Positions 18,026 through 26,514 of a stretch of DNA of 64,000 nucleotides are shown piece after piece. The DNA comes from Blautia hominis. GTDB taxonomy: Bacteria; Bacillota; Clostridia; Lachnospirales; Lachnospiraceae. The first letter of the stretch is position 1; every line of letters starts with the position of its first letter. The DNA is taken from positions 684,501-748,500 of the forward strand of contig NQOF01000001.1 of assembly GCA_002270465.1 (NCBI GenBank), written 5' to 3'. The notes under the pieces are model-generated. The model saw nothing but the letters and a program-made list of their open reading frames with translations, was not told the DNA's origin and did no database searches. The position numbers and the translations under genes are program-made.

Positions 18026-18346
18026 TCATTTCCTCTCGAAGAAATGTATCATGGTATCTTTCAGATCCTCACTGAAATCATCCAGATCCTCCAAAGTGAT
18101 CGCACCCTCATTCAACAGTGACATCATGATATAGAACTGGTTCGACCTCCTCATGTCACACTGCACACCGCAATCCTTCTTATCCCCACGGATACGCTTC
18201 TCTAATGCCCAGAATTTATCTGAAGCATTTCCTTCACCGCTCAGTAATTCTATGTATTCCTTGTTCAGCTTTTCCATGTACGCTTCCTGCCAGACAGCGA
18301 TCTTACTTCGGAACAGTTTCCAGTCTTTCTCCGAAAATTTGTTCAT
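18026..18346 (-). CDS. Small uncharacterised helical protein
   Basis: A 106-residue charged, apparently all-helical protein starting MNKFSEKDWKLFRSKIAVWQ and ending DTMIHFFERK. I do not recognise the family. The ATG at 18346 has GGGAGG 4-5 nt upstream, which together with normal codon structure supports a real gene. It is downstream of the fuc operon on the same strand, but hairpin element B lies between. Confidence 0.65.
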   Translation of the reverse strand: MNKFSEKDWKLFRSKIAVWQEAYMEKLNKEYIELLSGEGNASDKFWALEKRIRGDKKDCGVQCDMRRSNQFYIMMSLLNEGAITLEDLDDFSEDLKDTMIHFFERK

Positions 18347-18419
18347 GTTTCCTCCCACATCGAGCCTTATATCACCTCCCGAGAACATTTCCTCATTCAT
18401 GCTTCCCACACTTCCGCAG

Positions 18420-18644
18420 CCAAAATCAGGGAAACTCCGGCGGGGAGGGGCAGGCAGGGATACGGGGCCTGATTCCGCAGGTTTAGTGGAGCGTCGGGCA
18501 GATCCACCTGCGGCAGACACTTAATGAGGAGGCCATTGCCGACGAATTTAGTGAATGCCAGCAGGTTAGCTGCCCACCAGCAAAACGTCGGAGGAATCAG
18601 GCCCCGTATCCCTGCCTGCCCCTCCCCGCCGGAGTTTCCCGTCC
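18420..18644 (-). repeat. Variable-arm hairpin element B
   Basis: Perfect 48-bp inverted arms, 18429-18476 and 18593-18640, enclose a 116-nt core (18477-18592). The reverse complement of the core matches the core of element A at nearly every position, while the arms are unrelated. On the minus strand it starts at GGACG and ends CTGATTTTGG. It begins about 10 nt after the fucU stop codon, so fuc transcripts would carry it as a long 3' hairpin. Confidence 0.9.
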
Positions 18645-18653
18645 CTTTTTTCT

Positions 18654-19088
18654 CTAAATAACCCCCTTCTGCAGCATCACATTCGCATAAACCGCCTCTT
18701 CCCCCGTAGCCACAATAGCATAAGCCTTCTTTGCCTCCTCATAAAAAGCAAACCGCTCCACATTCCGAATCACGCTTTCCCCGCGGTCCTCATACTTTTT
18801 CACGATTTCCCTATAAGTATCCCAGATTGGTGTCTTAACATCATCCCCGGGCATAACCTCCATAAGACTCATAGGATGTTCCACATATCCGTCCAGCGGC
18901 ATCAGACGAAGCACTGCATCCAGCACCTCGGGCACTCCATGCCCATCCATCCGCACAACAATACAATCCTTCCCCATGCTCTCCGCAGGGAAATTCCCAT
19001 CCGCGATCACAATCCTGTCACTATGTCCCATCTCTGCCAGCACTTTTAAAAGCTGAGGCGGAATAATTTTCGGAATCCCTTTTAACAT
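18654..19088 (-). CDS. fucU: L-fucose mutarotase
   Basis: A 144-residue RbsD/FucU-family protein: MLKGIPKIIPPQLLKVLAEMG, the DGNFPAESMG loop and a C-terminal YANVMLQKG. FucU interconverts alpha- and beta-fucose before isomerisation. I chose the internal ATG at 19088 because AAGGTG lies 6-7 nt upstream and E. coli FucU begins similarly. It is the last gene of the fuc operon. Confidence 0.88.
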   Translation of the reverse strand: MLKGIPKIIPPQLLKVLAEMGHSDRIVIADGNFPAESMGKDCIVVRMDGHGVPEVLDAVLRLMPLDGYVEHPMSLMEVMPGDDVKTPIWDTYREIVKKYEDRGESVIRNVERFAFYEEAKKAYAIVATGEEAVYANVMLQKGVI

Positions 19089-19120
19089 CACATTCACCTT
19101 TTATCCTTAACAAAATTTAC

Positions 19121-19263
19121 GTAACTGTTCACTCCGTGTCCAGTAACTCGCTTCGCGATGCACAGATATGGGGCATTCTGCCCCATATGGCGCTGGCTGC
19201 CTCGGGATTTTCATGCTTTCAGCATGAAAACGCCTCCCGGTACAGTGGCCTGTGTACAGTAAC
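19121..19263. mobile_element. MITE-like repeat, type III
   Basis: 143 bp with imperfect terminal repeats (GTAACTGTTCAC / GTGTACAGTAAC) and two internal perfect hairpins (ATATGGGGCA and TTTTCATGCT stems). It shares the block CGCTTCGCGATG with the type II repeats. It lies between fucA and fucU. Confidence 0.6.
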
Positions 19264-19293
19264 AAATTTACTCCTGCCAAAACAGGCAGCGTC

Positions 19294-19977
19294 TCATGAA
19301 TACTTCTTATATCCGGGATGCCTTCCGGTCACACCATATCCTTCCCGCATGGATATGAGCCGGTCAATATTTTCCCGTGAGATCTCCTTTGCTCCGCCGA
19401 GCATATGAGCGTTCAGGCTGATCTGTGCAAAAAGTTCCAAGGTCTCCATCCGGTAATAAGCGGTAATGACATCTGCACCCACAGTCAGCGCCCCGTGATT
19501 CTGCAAAAGCACTGCGTCATGTTCACCCAGATAAGGAGCAATGGCATCAGGCACCTCATACGTGGAGGGCGTTCCATACGGTGTCACCGGCACAGAGCCA
19601 AGAGCAATCACAGTCTCGATCATGGAATATTCATCCAGAGGCTTATTCGCCACAGCAAACCCTGTCGCTACCGGGGGATGCGCATGTAAGACAGCCCCCA
19701 CGTCCTCCCGCTCCCGGTAACAGCGCAGATGCATCTTGATCTCTGAGGAAGGACGGCACCCTTCCTCCGCTTCCAGGATATTTCCTTCCATATCAATGTG
19801 TACCAGCTTTTCCGGGGTAATAAAACTTTTGCTCATCCCCGTAGGTGTCGCCAGAAATGTCCCGTCCTCTAATTTTACGGAAACATTCCCGTCGTTTGCA
19901 GCTACCCAGCCCTTCTGCCACATTTTATGGCACACATCACAAATCTGTTCCCTAAGCTCCATATAACTTAATTCCAT
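19294..19977 (-). CDS. fucA: L-fuculose-phosphate aldolase (class II aldolase)
   Basis: A 227-residue class II aldolase/adducin protein. Zinc ligands and catalytic residues are visible: SSEIKMH (Glu), LHAHPP (two His) and QNHGAL (His), and the substrate loop NDGNVSVK. It cleaves L-fuculose-1-phosphate to dihydroxyacetone phosphate and L-lactaldehyde. The ATG at 19977 follows GGAGG by 7 nt. It sits 37 bp behind the kinase gene, the only junction in the fuc operon without a repeat element. Confidence 0.9.
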   Translation of the reverse strand: MELSYMELREQICDVCHKMWQKGWVAANDGNVSVKLEDGTFLATPTGMSKSFITPEKLVHIDMEGNILEAEEGCRPSSEIKMHLRCYREREDVGAVLHAHPPVATGFAVANKPLDEYSMIETVIALGSVPVTPYGTPSTYEVPDAIAPYLGEHDAVLLQNHGALTVGADVITAYYRMETLELFAQISLNAHMLGGAKEISRENIDRLISMREGYGVTGRHPGYKKYS

Positions 19978-20014
19978 TTCATTTCCTCCATTTTCTGTCC
20001 TGCACCCTTTCCTC

Positions 20015-21517
20015 TCACGAAACAAACTTCCTATACTGTCCGTAAGCCTCCTGCCACTGCTCCGTATCCCGCGGCTCATACACTTTCATATTCTCAGAAT
20101 TCCGGATGATCCTCCGAACCTCTTTCAAATTCTTTACTTCCCCTGCTGCCACAAGCTGCATGGCAAGATTGCCGTACACAGTGGCTTCCACAGGTCCGGC
20201 GATCACGGGGATGCCGCATGCGTTGGCCGTCATCTGACACAGAAGGGCGCTCTGGGCACCGCCTCCCACCAGATGGACTGCCTGATACGTTCTGCCTGTA
20301 CATGCACAGATCTCGTCCAGTACCATCCTATATTTAAGAGCAAGGCTTTCGTCAATGCAGCGCACCACCCCGCCCACGCGTTCCGGTACTTTCTGCCCGG
20401 TTTGTCTGCAGAATTCCCGAATCCGCTGCGGTACATTTCCGGCGGGCACAAACTCCGGCGCGTCCGGGTCCACAAAAGCGGCAAAGGGTTCCGCATCCCC
20501 TGCCATGGATTCCAAATATCCGAAACTGTATTCGCATCCTTCCCGCATCCACTGTCTCCGGCTCTCCTGAATCAGCCAGAGCCCTATGATGTTTTTCAAA
20601 AAAGAGGTTTTGCCGCCGCATCCCCCCTCATTGGTCATGTTGCAGGCAAAAGATCTGCTGTCTATCTGGGGTACATCCAGTTCTGTTCCAAACAATGACC
20701 AGGTACCGCAGCTCAAAAACAGAAAATCATCTGTCTCTGACGGAACGGCAGCCATGGCGCTCTGCGTGTCATGTCCTGCCACAGCTATGACATCCATGGG
20801 GCCTGCCCCCAGCTCTTCCCTGATCTCATTTCTAAGGCTGCCAAGCCTTGTTCCCGGCATAAGCACCGGCTCCAATATCCGGGAGGGAAGGCCCAGGCTT
20901 TCCAGCACCTCCCCGGACCAGTCCTTTTTTCCCGCATCCAGCATCTGCGTGGTTGAGGCAATGGTGTATTCACTTGCCATTTCCCCTGACAGGAAATAGC
21001 AGAACAGATCCGGCATTAAAAGCATATGCTCTGCCCGGGCCAGCAGCTCTTTTCTGTATTCCTGCTCTGCCATAAGCTGAAATGCTGTATTGATCTCCAT
21101 GAACTGGCTGCCGGTGATCTCATAGAGTCTTTCCCTGTCCATGCGGGAAAAGGCTTTTTTCAGCATCCCCTCTGTTCTGGCATCCCGATAATGGACCGGA
21201 TTGGATAAGAGCATACCGTCTTTTCCCAGCAGCCCATAGTCCACGCCCCAAGTATCCACACCAATGCTGCTGATAGCCGCACCTGACCTGCCCTGCATGA
21301 TCCCCGCTTTTGTAATGCCTGTCTTCAGCTCGTGGAAAAGCCGCAGAAAATCCCAGTACATGGTACTGCTGCTTTTTCCGTTTAAAATCACAGGTTCATT
21401 GGCAAAACGGTGGATCTCATGCAGAGAGATCCTTTCCCCATCAAAACTGCCCAGCATCACCCTGCCGCTGGAGGCTCCGTAATCTGCTGCCAGCATTTGT
21501 TTTCCCGGCATTTTCAT
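20015..21517 (-). CDS. FGGY kinase, rhamnulokinase-like, probable L-fuculokinase
   Basis: A 500-residue FGGY-family kinase with LAADYGASSGRVMLG, GVDTWGVDYGLL, HYRDART, VAGHDTQSA and CGTWSLFG, the pattern of rhamnulokinase (RhaB). Its place between fucI and fucA indicates that it phosphorylates L-fuculose; a rhamnulokinase-like enzyme serving fucose is common in gut anaerobes. Starts at 21517 and 21511 are both possible: GGGGG is better spaced for the second ATG. Confidence 0.85.
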   Translation of the reverse strand: MKMPGKQMLAADYGASSGRVMLGSFDGERISLHEIHRFANEPVILNGKSSSTMYWDFLRLFHELKTGITKAGIMQGRSGAAISSIGVDTWGVDYGLLGKDGMLLSNPVHYRDARTEGMLKKAFSRMDRERLYEITGSQFMEINTAFQLMAEQEYRKELLARAEHMLLMPDLFCYFLSGEMASEYTIASTTQMLDAGKKDWSGEVLESLGLPSRILEPVLMPGTRLGSLRNEIREELGAGPMDVIAVAGHDTQSAMAAVPSETDDFLFLSCGTWSLFGTELDVPQIDSRSFACNMTNEGGCGGKTSFLKNIIGLWLIQESRRQWMREGCEYSFGYLESMAGDAEPFAAFVDPDAPEFVPAGNVPQRIREFCRQTGQKVPERVGGVVRCIDESLALKYRMVLDEICACTGRTYQAVHLVGGGAQSALLCQMTANACGIPVIAGPVEATVYGNLAMQLVAAGEVKNLKEVRRIIRNSENMKVYEPRDTEQWQEAYGQYRKFVS

Positions 21518-21559
21518 CTTCCCCCAATCAATCTATTATCTGAATCATTACAGCATACT

Positions 21560-21693
21560 GTAATGGTTCCGTACCTTCCCCTGTACAAGCAAAAATCCCT
21601 ACGGAACCGCCTTTGTCCATGGGATTTCTGCCCGGCTTGGAAATATTATGGTTCGGTCAGCGCAGCAAATGCGCAGACCTGCTCAATCGTCAC
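21560..21693. mobile_element. MITE-like repeat, type I, degenerate copy
   Basis: 134 bp aligned in reverse orientation to the type I copies at 17160 and 63341, with many substitutions but the same length and the same GGTCAGCGCAG...TGCGCAGACCT block. It lies between fucI and the kinase gene; the fucI stop codon is 6 bp from its end. Confidence 0.65.
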
Positions 21694-21699
21694 TGCACG

Positions 21700-23493
21700 C
21701 TACTTATAAAGGGGACCATAAGCTGCGCAGGCTCTGTAGTCCTGTCCCTCTTTGTCCATACCAAATGCATTCCATGCAGCAGGACGGAAGATTTTTTCCT
21801 CTGGCACGTTGTGCATAGCTACAGGGATCCTAAGCATGGAGCACATGGTGATCAAATCTGCTCCGATATGTCCGTAGCTGATGGCACCATGGTTGGCTCC
21901 CCAATTGTTCATCACGTCATATGCTGTCTTAAACGCACCCTCACCGCTTACTCTGGGCGCAAACCAGGTACAAGGCCATGTATAATCCGTACGTTTCCAG
22001 ATCGTGTCAGACACTTCAGTCGGAAGCTTAATGGTCCAGCCTTCTGCGATCTGCAGCACAGGTCCCAGACCTTTTACCAGGTTCAGGCGGATCATGGTCA
22101 CAGGCATCTCCGCGTCTGTCAAAAATCTGGAGGAATAGCCGCCGCCACGAAAATATCCGAAATCAGCCGCGTTCCAGGTAGTTGCTTTCATAATGGCATC
22201 CTGGTCCTCTTTTGTCACATCAAACCATGGCTTGATCACACTGTTTCCGCTTTCATCCTTTGCTTCCCCGCAGGCATCCAGGCAGGCTGCGCCGGAGTTG
22301 ATCAGATGGATGAAACCGCCTGCCTCTGCCGCTTTGCCTTCCAATGTATAACCTGTTGCCTCCTTCACAGCCTCCGGGCTCCAGTATGTACGCACATCTG
22401 CAAAGATCTGGGCTCTGTTGGTGAGCAGTTTCATAAACATCATGCCCAGACCGTTGAGCACATCGTTCTCTGTGGCCAGGATATAAGGCTCTCTGGCTCC
22501 ATTCCAGTCAAAAGATGTATTTAACATCGCTTCCGCAAAGTCCGCATTTGGATAAAAATCGGTCCACTGCCTCTGCCCCTGGAAACCGGCTGCCAGGGCA
22601 TTGTGTCCCACTTTTTCCTCCTCGCATCCCTCCGGAAGGTTTTCATTTCCATTCATCAGATCCTTGATGATGCACATCATCTTCACAACAAATTCCCAGT
22701 CCGCATCTTTCTGCTCCCTGGTCTTCTGCACTGCCTCCGGGTTCTTGTCAAAGCCCTCCATGCAGTGTTCTTTTGTCCAGGCCAGGGCTTTTCCGAATTC
22801 TTCCTCATCATAGATCCCTTCTGTCATGCGGCGGATCAGTTCCACTTCATCCACGGATTCCACACGCATTCCCAGATACGATTCAATAAAATCCGGATCA
22901 ATGATGGAACCGCCAATCCCCATAGTCACAGAACCGATCTGCAGGTAGGATTTTCCCCTCATAGATGCTGCCGCAACAGCCGCACAGCCGAACCGCAGCA
23001 GTTTTTCCCTCACATCATCCGGTATATCCGTGGCATCTGCAGCCTGTACATCATGGCCGTAGATTCCAAAAGCGGGGAGCCCCTTCTGTGCATGGGTCGC
23101 CAGCACGCTTGCCAGATATACGGCACCCGGACGCTCTGTCCCGTTAAATCCCCAGACTGCTTTTATGGTCTGTGGGTCCATGTCCATGGTCTCCGCTCCA
23201 TAACACCAGCACGGGGTCACTGTCAGAGTAATATCCACCCCTTCTCTTCTGAATTTGTCCGCACAGGCGGCAGCCTCAGCCACACGCCCTATGGTAGTGT
23301 CCGCGATCACTACTTTTACCGGTTCGCCGTTTGAGTATTTTAAGTTTTCCTCAAAAAGCCGGGCTGCGGATCTTGCCATATTCATAGTCTGTTCTTCCAG
23401 GGATTCCCGCACTTTCAGGTATCCTCTTCTTCCGTCAATTGTTGGTCTGATTCCAATTACGGGATATGCTCCGATCAATCTGCTCTCTGCCAT
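21700..23493 (-). CDS. fucI: L-fucose isomerase
   Basis: A 597-residue protein of FucI length, starting [20 protein letters not shown]. Recognisable regions include [27 protein letters not shown], the metal/catalytic region [12 protein letters not shown] and [10 protein letters not shown], and the C-terminal [19 protein letters not shown] with the metal-site histidine. It converts L-fucose to L-fuculose with Mn2+. The ATG at 23493 follows GGAGG at 10 nt. First gene of the operon; no fucose transporter is in the window. Confidence 0.93.
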   Translation of the reverse strand: MAESRLIGAYPVIGIRPTIDGRRGYLKVRESLEEQTMNMARSAARLFEENLKYSNGEPVKVVIADTTIGRVAEAAACADKFRREGVDITLTVTPCWCYGAETMDMDPQTIKAVWGFNGTERPGAVYLASVLATHAQKGLPAFGIYGHDVQAADATDIPDDVREKLLRFGCAAVAAASMRGKSYLQIGSVTMGIGGSIIDPDFIESYLGMRVESVDEVELIRRMTEGIYDEEEFGKALAWTKEHCMEGFDKNPEAVQKTREQKDADWEFVVKMMCIIKDLMNGNENLPEGCEEEKVGHNALAAGFQGQRQWTDFYPNADFAEAMLNTSFDWNGAREPYILATENDVLNGLGMMFMKLLTNRAQIFADVRTYWSPEAVKEATGYTLEGKAAEAGGFIHLINSGAACLDACGEAKDESGNSVIKPWFDVTKEDQDAIMKATTWNAADFGYFRGGGYSSRFLTDAEMPVTMIRLNLVKGLGPVLQIAEGWTIKLPTEVSDTIWKRTDYTWPCTWFAPRVSGEGAFKTAYDVMNNWGANHGAISYGHIGADLITMCSMLRIPVAMHNVPEEKIFRPAAWNAFGMDKEGQDYRACAAYGPLYK

Positions 23494-23578
23494 TTTTTCT
23501 GTACCTCCATACTGATAATAGTTGGCTCCCCTATGAGCCTCCGCTTGTCGGGCAGGGGAGTCTGAATCGGTTATAACG

Positions 23579-23692
23579 TGAACTGTTACGCATCCAGCCA
23601 TTAAAAATCGCTTCGCGATGGGCCGGATAAAGCTGGCACTACTTTTTCATACGGTCAGCGCAGTAAATGCGCAGACCTGTCTGAACTGTTAC
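23579..23692. mobile_element. MITE-like repeat, type II, end-truncated copy
   Basis: Closely matches the reverse complement of 52915-53047, including AATCGCTTCGCGATG and ACTACTTTTTCATACGGTCA, but lacks most of one terminal repeat. It occupies the fucI/AraC divergent intergenic region and may separate or modify the promoters. Confidence 0.75.
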
Positions 23693-23731
23693 CGTGAACT
23701 GTTCTATTTTTCTTATATTCTCATCCTAACC

Positions 23732-23761
23732 TTGTTTTCAATATATTTCCTGTGATATAAT
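23732..23761 (+). promoter_or_regulatory. Promoter of the AraC-type fuc regulator
   Basis: TTGTTT and TATAAT are separated by 18 bp, leaving an untranslated leader of about 110 nt before the gene. Confidence 0.5.
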
Positions 23762-23879
23762 GGCAAAAAACAGGACAATATTCACCTTTTCCATAACTGT
23801 TCACCACCTTCACCGTTATGAAAAAAACTTATGCAGGATCATGCCAAGCAATGGGATGATCCACAGGCAGGAGGTACCT

Positions 23880-24740
23880 ATGCATTATCTGGACTATAAT
23901 GAAAAACAGGCTCACGGAACAGCAGATTTCCCTCTGGCCTATTACTACGTGGACGAACACCATCCCCGCTATCACATGCCCTTTCACTGGCACAAGGAGA
24001 CGGAGCTGCTCCGCGTTCTGGAGGGACAGCTCCGCCTCAGTCTGGATGACAGGGAGTATGTGGTAAGCGCAGGGGAATTAATTTATATTGGGGAGGGCGT
24101 CATCCACGGCGGGGAACCGGAGAACTGTATCTATGAGTGCGCGGTTTTTGATCCTCAGCCTCTGCTCATGCACACGCACGCTGTGCGCCGTTATCTTTAT
24201 CAGATCCAGCGCCGCCAGATTCAGATCCTCATGCGTTTCACCCAAAAACAGCCTGATATCCTTTCCCGTGCAGAAACTCTGTATACTTCCCTGCGCAAAA
24301 AAAGCTCCGGATGGGAAATGACTTCCCTCGGAGCGCTTTTTGAACTCTATGGAATTGTATTTGCCGGGGAATATTACACCCCCTGTGCCTCCGAAAACAA
24401 CGCCGAAGGCAGGCTCCAGCAGCTAAAGCCTGTGCTGGAATATATGGAACTGAATTATCAAAACCCGATCACCTTGGATGACCTCTCCAGGCTGGCCGGC
24501 ATGTCATCCAAATATTTCTGCCGTTTTTTCCGCGCGGTGATCCACAGGACACCCATAGATTACCTGAACTATTACCGCGTTGAACGGGCCTGCTATCTCA
24601 TGGCTGCGGAAGGCATTTCCGTCACAGAGGCTGCCTACCAATGCGGATTCAATGACAGCAGTTACTTTGTCCGGGCCTTTAAAAAATACAGGGACATGAC
24701 ACCCAGACAGTATGTGCAGCGTTTGGGGAGATCCGGCTAA
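23880..24740 (+). CDS. AraC family regulator, probable fuc operon activator
   Basis: A 286-residue AraC/XylS protein. The N-terminal cupin (HMPFHWHKETELLRVLEGQ) senses the sugar; the C-terminal two helix-turn-helix units include MSSKYFCRFFRAVIH and VTEAAYQCGFNDSSYFVRAF. It is divergent from fucI and most likely controls the fuc operon. ATG 23880 follows GGAGG by 5 nt; the frame is open from 23760 but unsupported. Its stop codon overlaps that of the convergent AMP-ligase gene. Confidence 0.87.
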   Translation: MHYLDYNEKQAHGTADFPLAYYYVDEHHPRYHMPFHWHKETELLRVLEGQLRLSLDDREYVVSAGELIYIGEGVIHGGEPENCIYECAVFDPQPLLMHTHAVRRYLYQIQRRQIQILMRFTQKQPDILSRAETLYTSLRKKSSGWEMTSLGALFELYGIVFAGEYYTPCASENNAEGRLQQLKPVLEYMELNYQNPITLDDLSRLAGMSSKYFCRFFRAVIHRTPIDYLNYYRVERACYLMAAEGISVTEAAYQCGFNDSSYFVRAFKKYRDMTPRQYVQRLGRSG

Positions 24741-26251
24741 TAGCGTTTTATTTTCTTGGAAGGTGTCTTCTCAAACTCTTCCTCCCTGATCTTCAAGCCG
24801 TGGATCTTTTTATAGGGAGGAAGGCCTTTGTTGAAGTTGTCAATCACTTCCTGCAGTTTTTCTCTGACATCTTTGATTCTTTTTTTAGCGGCATATTCAT
24901 AATCCGGGAAGATTTCGGCCTCTATGACTGATTCTGTCTCCCTGACAATGATCTCTTTTACAAAAGGTGATCTGCTAATCTCGTTCTCCAACTCTTCCGG
25001 TGAGACATTTTCCCCGTTTTTCAGGATGATCAGGTTTTTCTTCCTTCCTGTGATGAACACAAAATCATCCTTGTCCACATACCCCAAATCGCCGGTTTTG
25101 AGCCATCCGTCCTCCAGGGTTTCCGCCGTCTCTTTGGGCATCTTGTAATAACCCATCATAACACTGGAGCCCCGCACCCAGATTTCCTCATCCACAACCT
25201 TTGCCTCACAGTTTGGAAGAAGTTTTCCCACAGACCCTTCTTTTGCATCCCATTCCAGGTTGGTGCTGATGACAGGGGAACATTCCGTCATACCGTACCC
25301 CTGTAAAACGGTAATACCATACTCGGCAAATGCCCCCACCATCTCCGGTGGAAGATAGGCCCCGCCGCTGCAAATGGTCTTTAAATTGCCGCCAAAAGCA
25401 GCCTTTGCCACCATTTTCTTTGGCAGGATGCCTGTGGATTCCTTCAGCTTTTTATAAATGGATTCAATCACCATGGGAACCAGAAGCACGATCTCGGGCT
25501 TGAACAGCTTCATGTTTTTTGACACATGCATGATAGAATCATTGATACAGATAACCATGCCGATATAGATCCCTTTCAGGATATCCATGGTAAAACAGTA
25601 GGCATGATGGATGGGAAGAAGCGTCATGGATACGGTTCCCGCCGGGATCTTCATATCCAGACAGGCAGCATTGTCGGTCAGATTACGGTGGGTGAGCATA
25701 ACCCCTTTGCTCTTGCCCGTTGTCCCTGACGTGAATAAAATAGCACACAGTTTATCCGGATCCGGACTACAGGAAAAACTGCCTGTATGCATTTTCAGAA
25801 GCTCCTGCAGGGACATGACATTCTCTGTGTTCTCTTTTGCCTGCATGGAAACCATACACTTGATATCCGGGCATTTTTCTACCGCCATCTCAGCCACATC
25901 CCTGCGGAGTTCATCGTAGACCAGAACACTGATATCCGCCCGGTCCAGAAGCTCACAGACATCCGCCGCCGGAAGCTGCGCATCCAGAGGGACAATGACA
26001 CATCCGCTGTTTGCGGCTCCAAAGTAAGTGATGATCCACTCATAAGTGGTTGGCCCGATGACAGCCACATGCTTTCCCAGCATCCCCATGTGGTCCAAAG
26101 CCCTGGAAAAAGCCTCGCTGTCCTTTTTTATATCCTCATATGTCTTTGTGATGATTTCTTTTCTGACTTTATAACGGATGGCAGGATTTTCCCCGTAAGT
26201 TTCCGCCGCATAGCCGATAATATCCTTCATGGTGTTGATCTGACCACTCAT
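24737..26251 (-). CDS. AMP-dependent acyl ligase (long-chain acyl-CoA/acyl-ACP synthetase-like)
   Basis: A 504-residue ANL-superfamily adenylating enzyme. Motifs: A3 FTSGTTGKSKGVMLTH, A5 LQGYGMTECSPV, A7 WLKTGDLGYVD, A8 GRKKNLIILKNGENVSPEE and the C-terminal catalytic lysine region TPSKKIKRY. It would activate a carboxylic acid, probably a fatty acid, and load it on CoA or the neighbouring ACP. It is the last gene of a five-gene run whose order (SCP2, hydrolase, acyltransferase, ACP, ligase) suggests one pathway. Confidence 0.88.
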   Translation of the reverse strand: MSGQINTMKDIIGYAAETYGENPAIRYKVRKEIITKTYEDIKKDSEAFSRALDHMGMLGKHVAVIGPTTYEWIITYFGAANSGCVIVPLDAQLPAADVCELLDRADISVLVYDELRRDVAEMAVEKCPDIKCMVSMQAKENTENVMSLQELLKMHTGSFSCSPDPDKLCAILFTSGTTGKSKGVMLTHRNLTDNAACLDMKIPAGTVSMTLLPIHHAYCFTMDILKGIYIGMVICINDSIMHVSKNMKLFKPEIVLLVPMVIESIYKKLKESTGILPKKMVAKAAFGGNLKTICSGGAYLPPEMVGAFAEYGITVLQGYGMTECSPVISTNLEWDAKEGSVGKLLPNCEAKVVDEEIWVRGSSVMMGYYKMPKETAETLEDGWLKTGDLGYVDKDDFVFITGRKKNLIILKNGENVSPEELENEISRSPFVKEIIVRETESVIEAEIFPDYEYAAKKRIKDVREKLQEVIDNFNKGLPPYKKIHGLKIREEEFEKTPSKKIKRY

Positions 26252-26266
26252 AATTCCCCTCCTGTT

Positions 26267-26494
26267 CTATTCCTTGAGACTCTCGATGTAGCGCATAGCC
26301 TCGCCCACGGTTCTGATCTCCGCAACCTCACGCTCCTCCACCTCGATATCAAAGGTATCTTCCAGTTCGCCTATCATGCTCATGAAATCATAAGACGTGA
26401 ACCCCAGATCCTCCACGAATCTGGAATTTTCCGTAACCGTGTTTTTATCTATTTCCACATATTCACAAATCATATCTCTCAGTTTTTCAAACAT
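26267..26494 (-). CDS. Stand-alone acyl carrier protein
   Basis: A 75-residue acidic four-helix ACP. The phosphopantetheine site is Ser34 in EDLGFTSYDFMSM; the usual DSL is TSY here, as in many secondary-metabolism carriers. It lies 15 bp upstream of the ligase gene and 20 bp downstream of the condensation-like acyltransferase gene, so it is most likely their dedicated carrier rather than the housekeeping ACP. Confidence 0.9.
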   Translation of the reverse strand: MFEKLRDMICEYVEIDKNTVTENSRFVEDLGFTSYDFMSMIGELEDTFDIEVEEREVAEIRTVGEAMRYIESLKE

Positions 26495-26514
26495 CTCTTA
26501 TCCTCCCTCTCCTA

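Noticed and set aside
18420-18644. Simple rho-independent terminator
   Set aside because: The stem is 48 bp with a conserved 116-nt interior and no consistent U-tract, far beyond a terminator; termination may still be a side effect.
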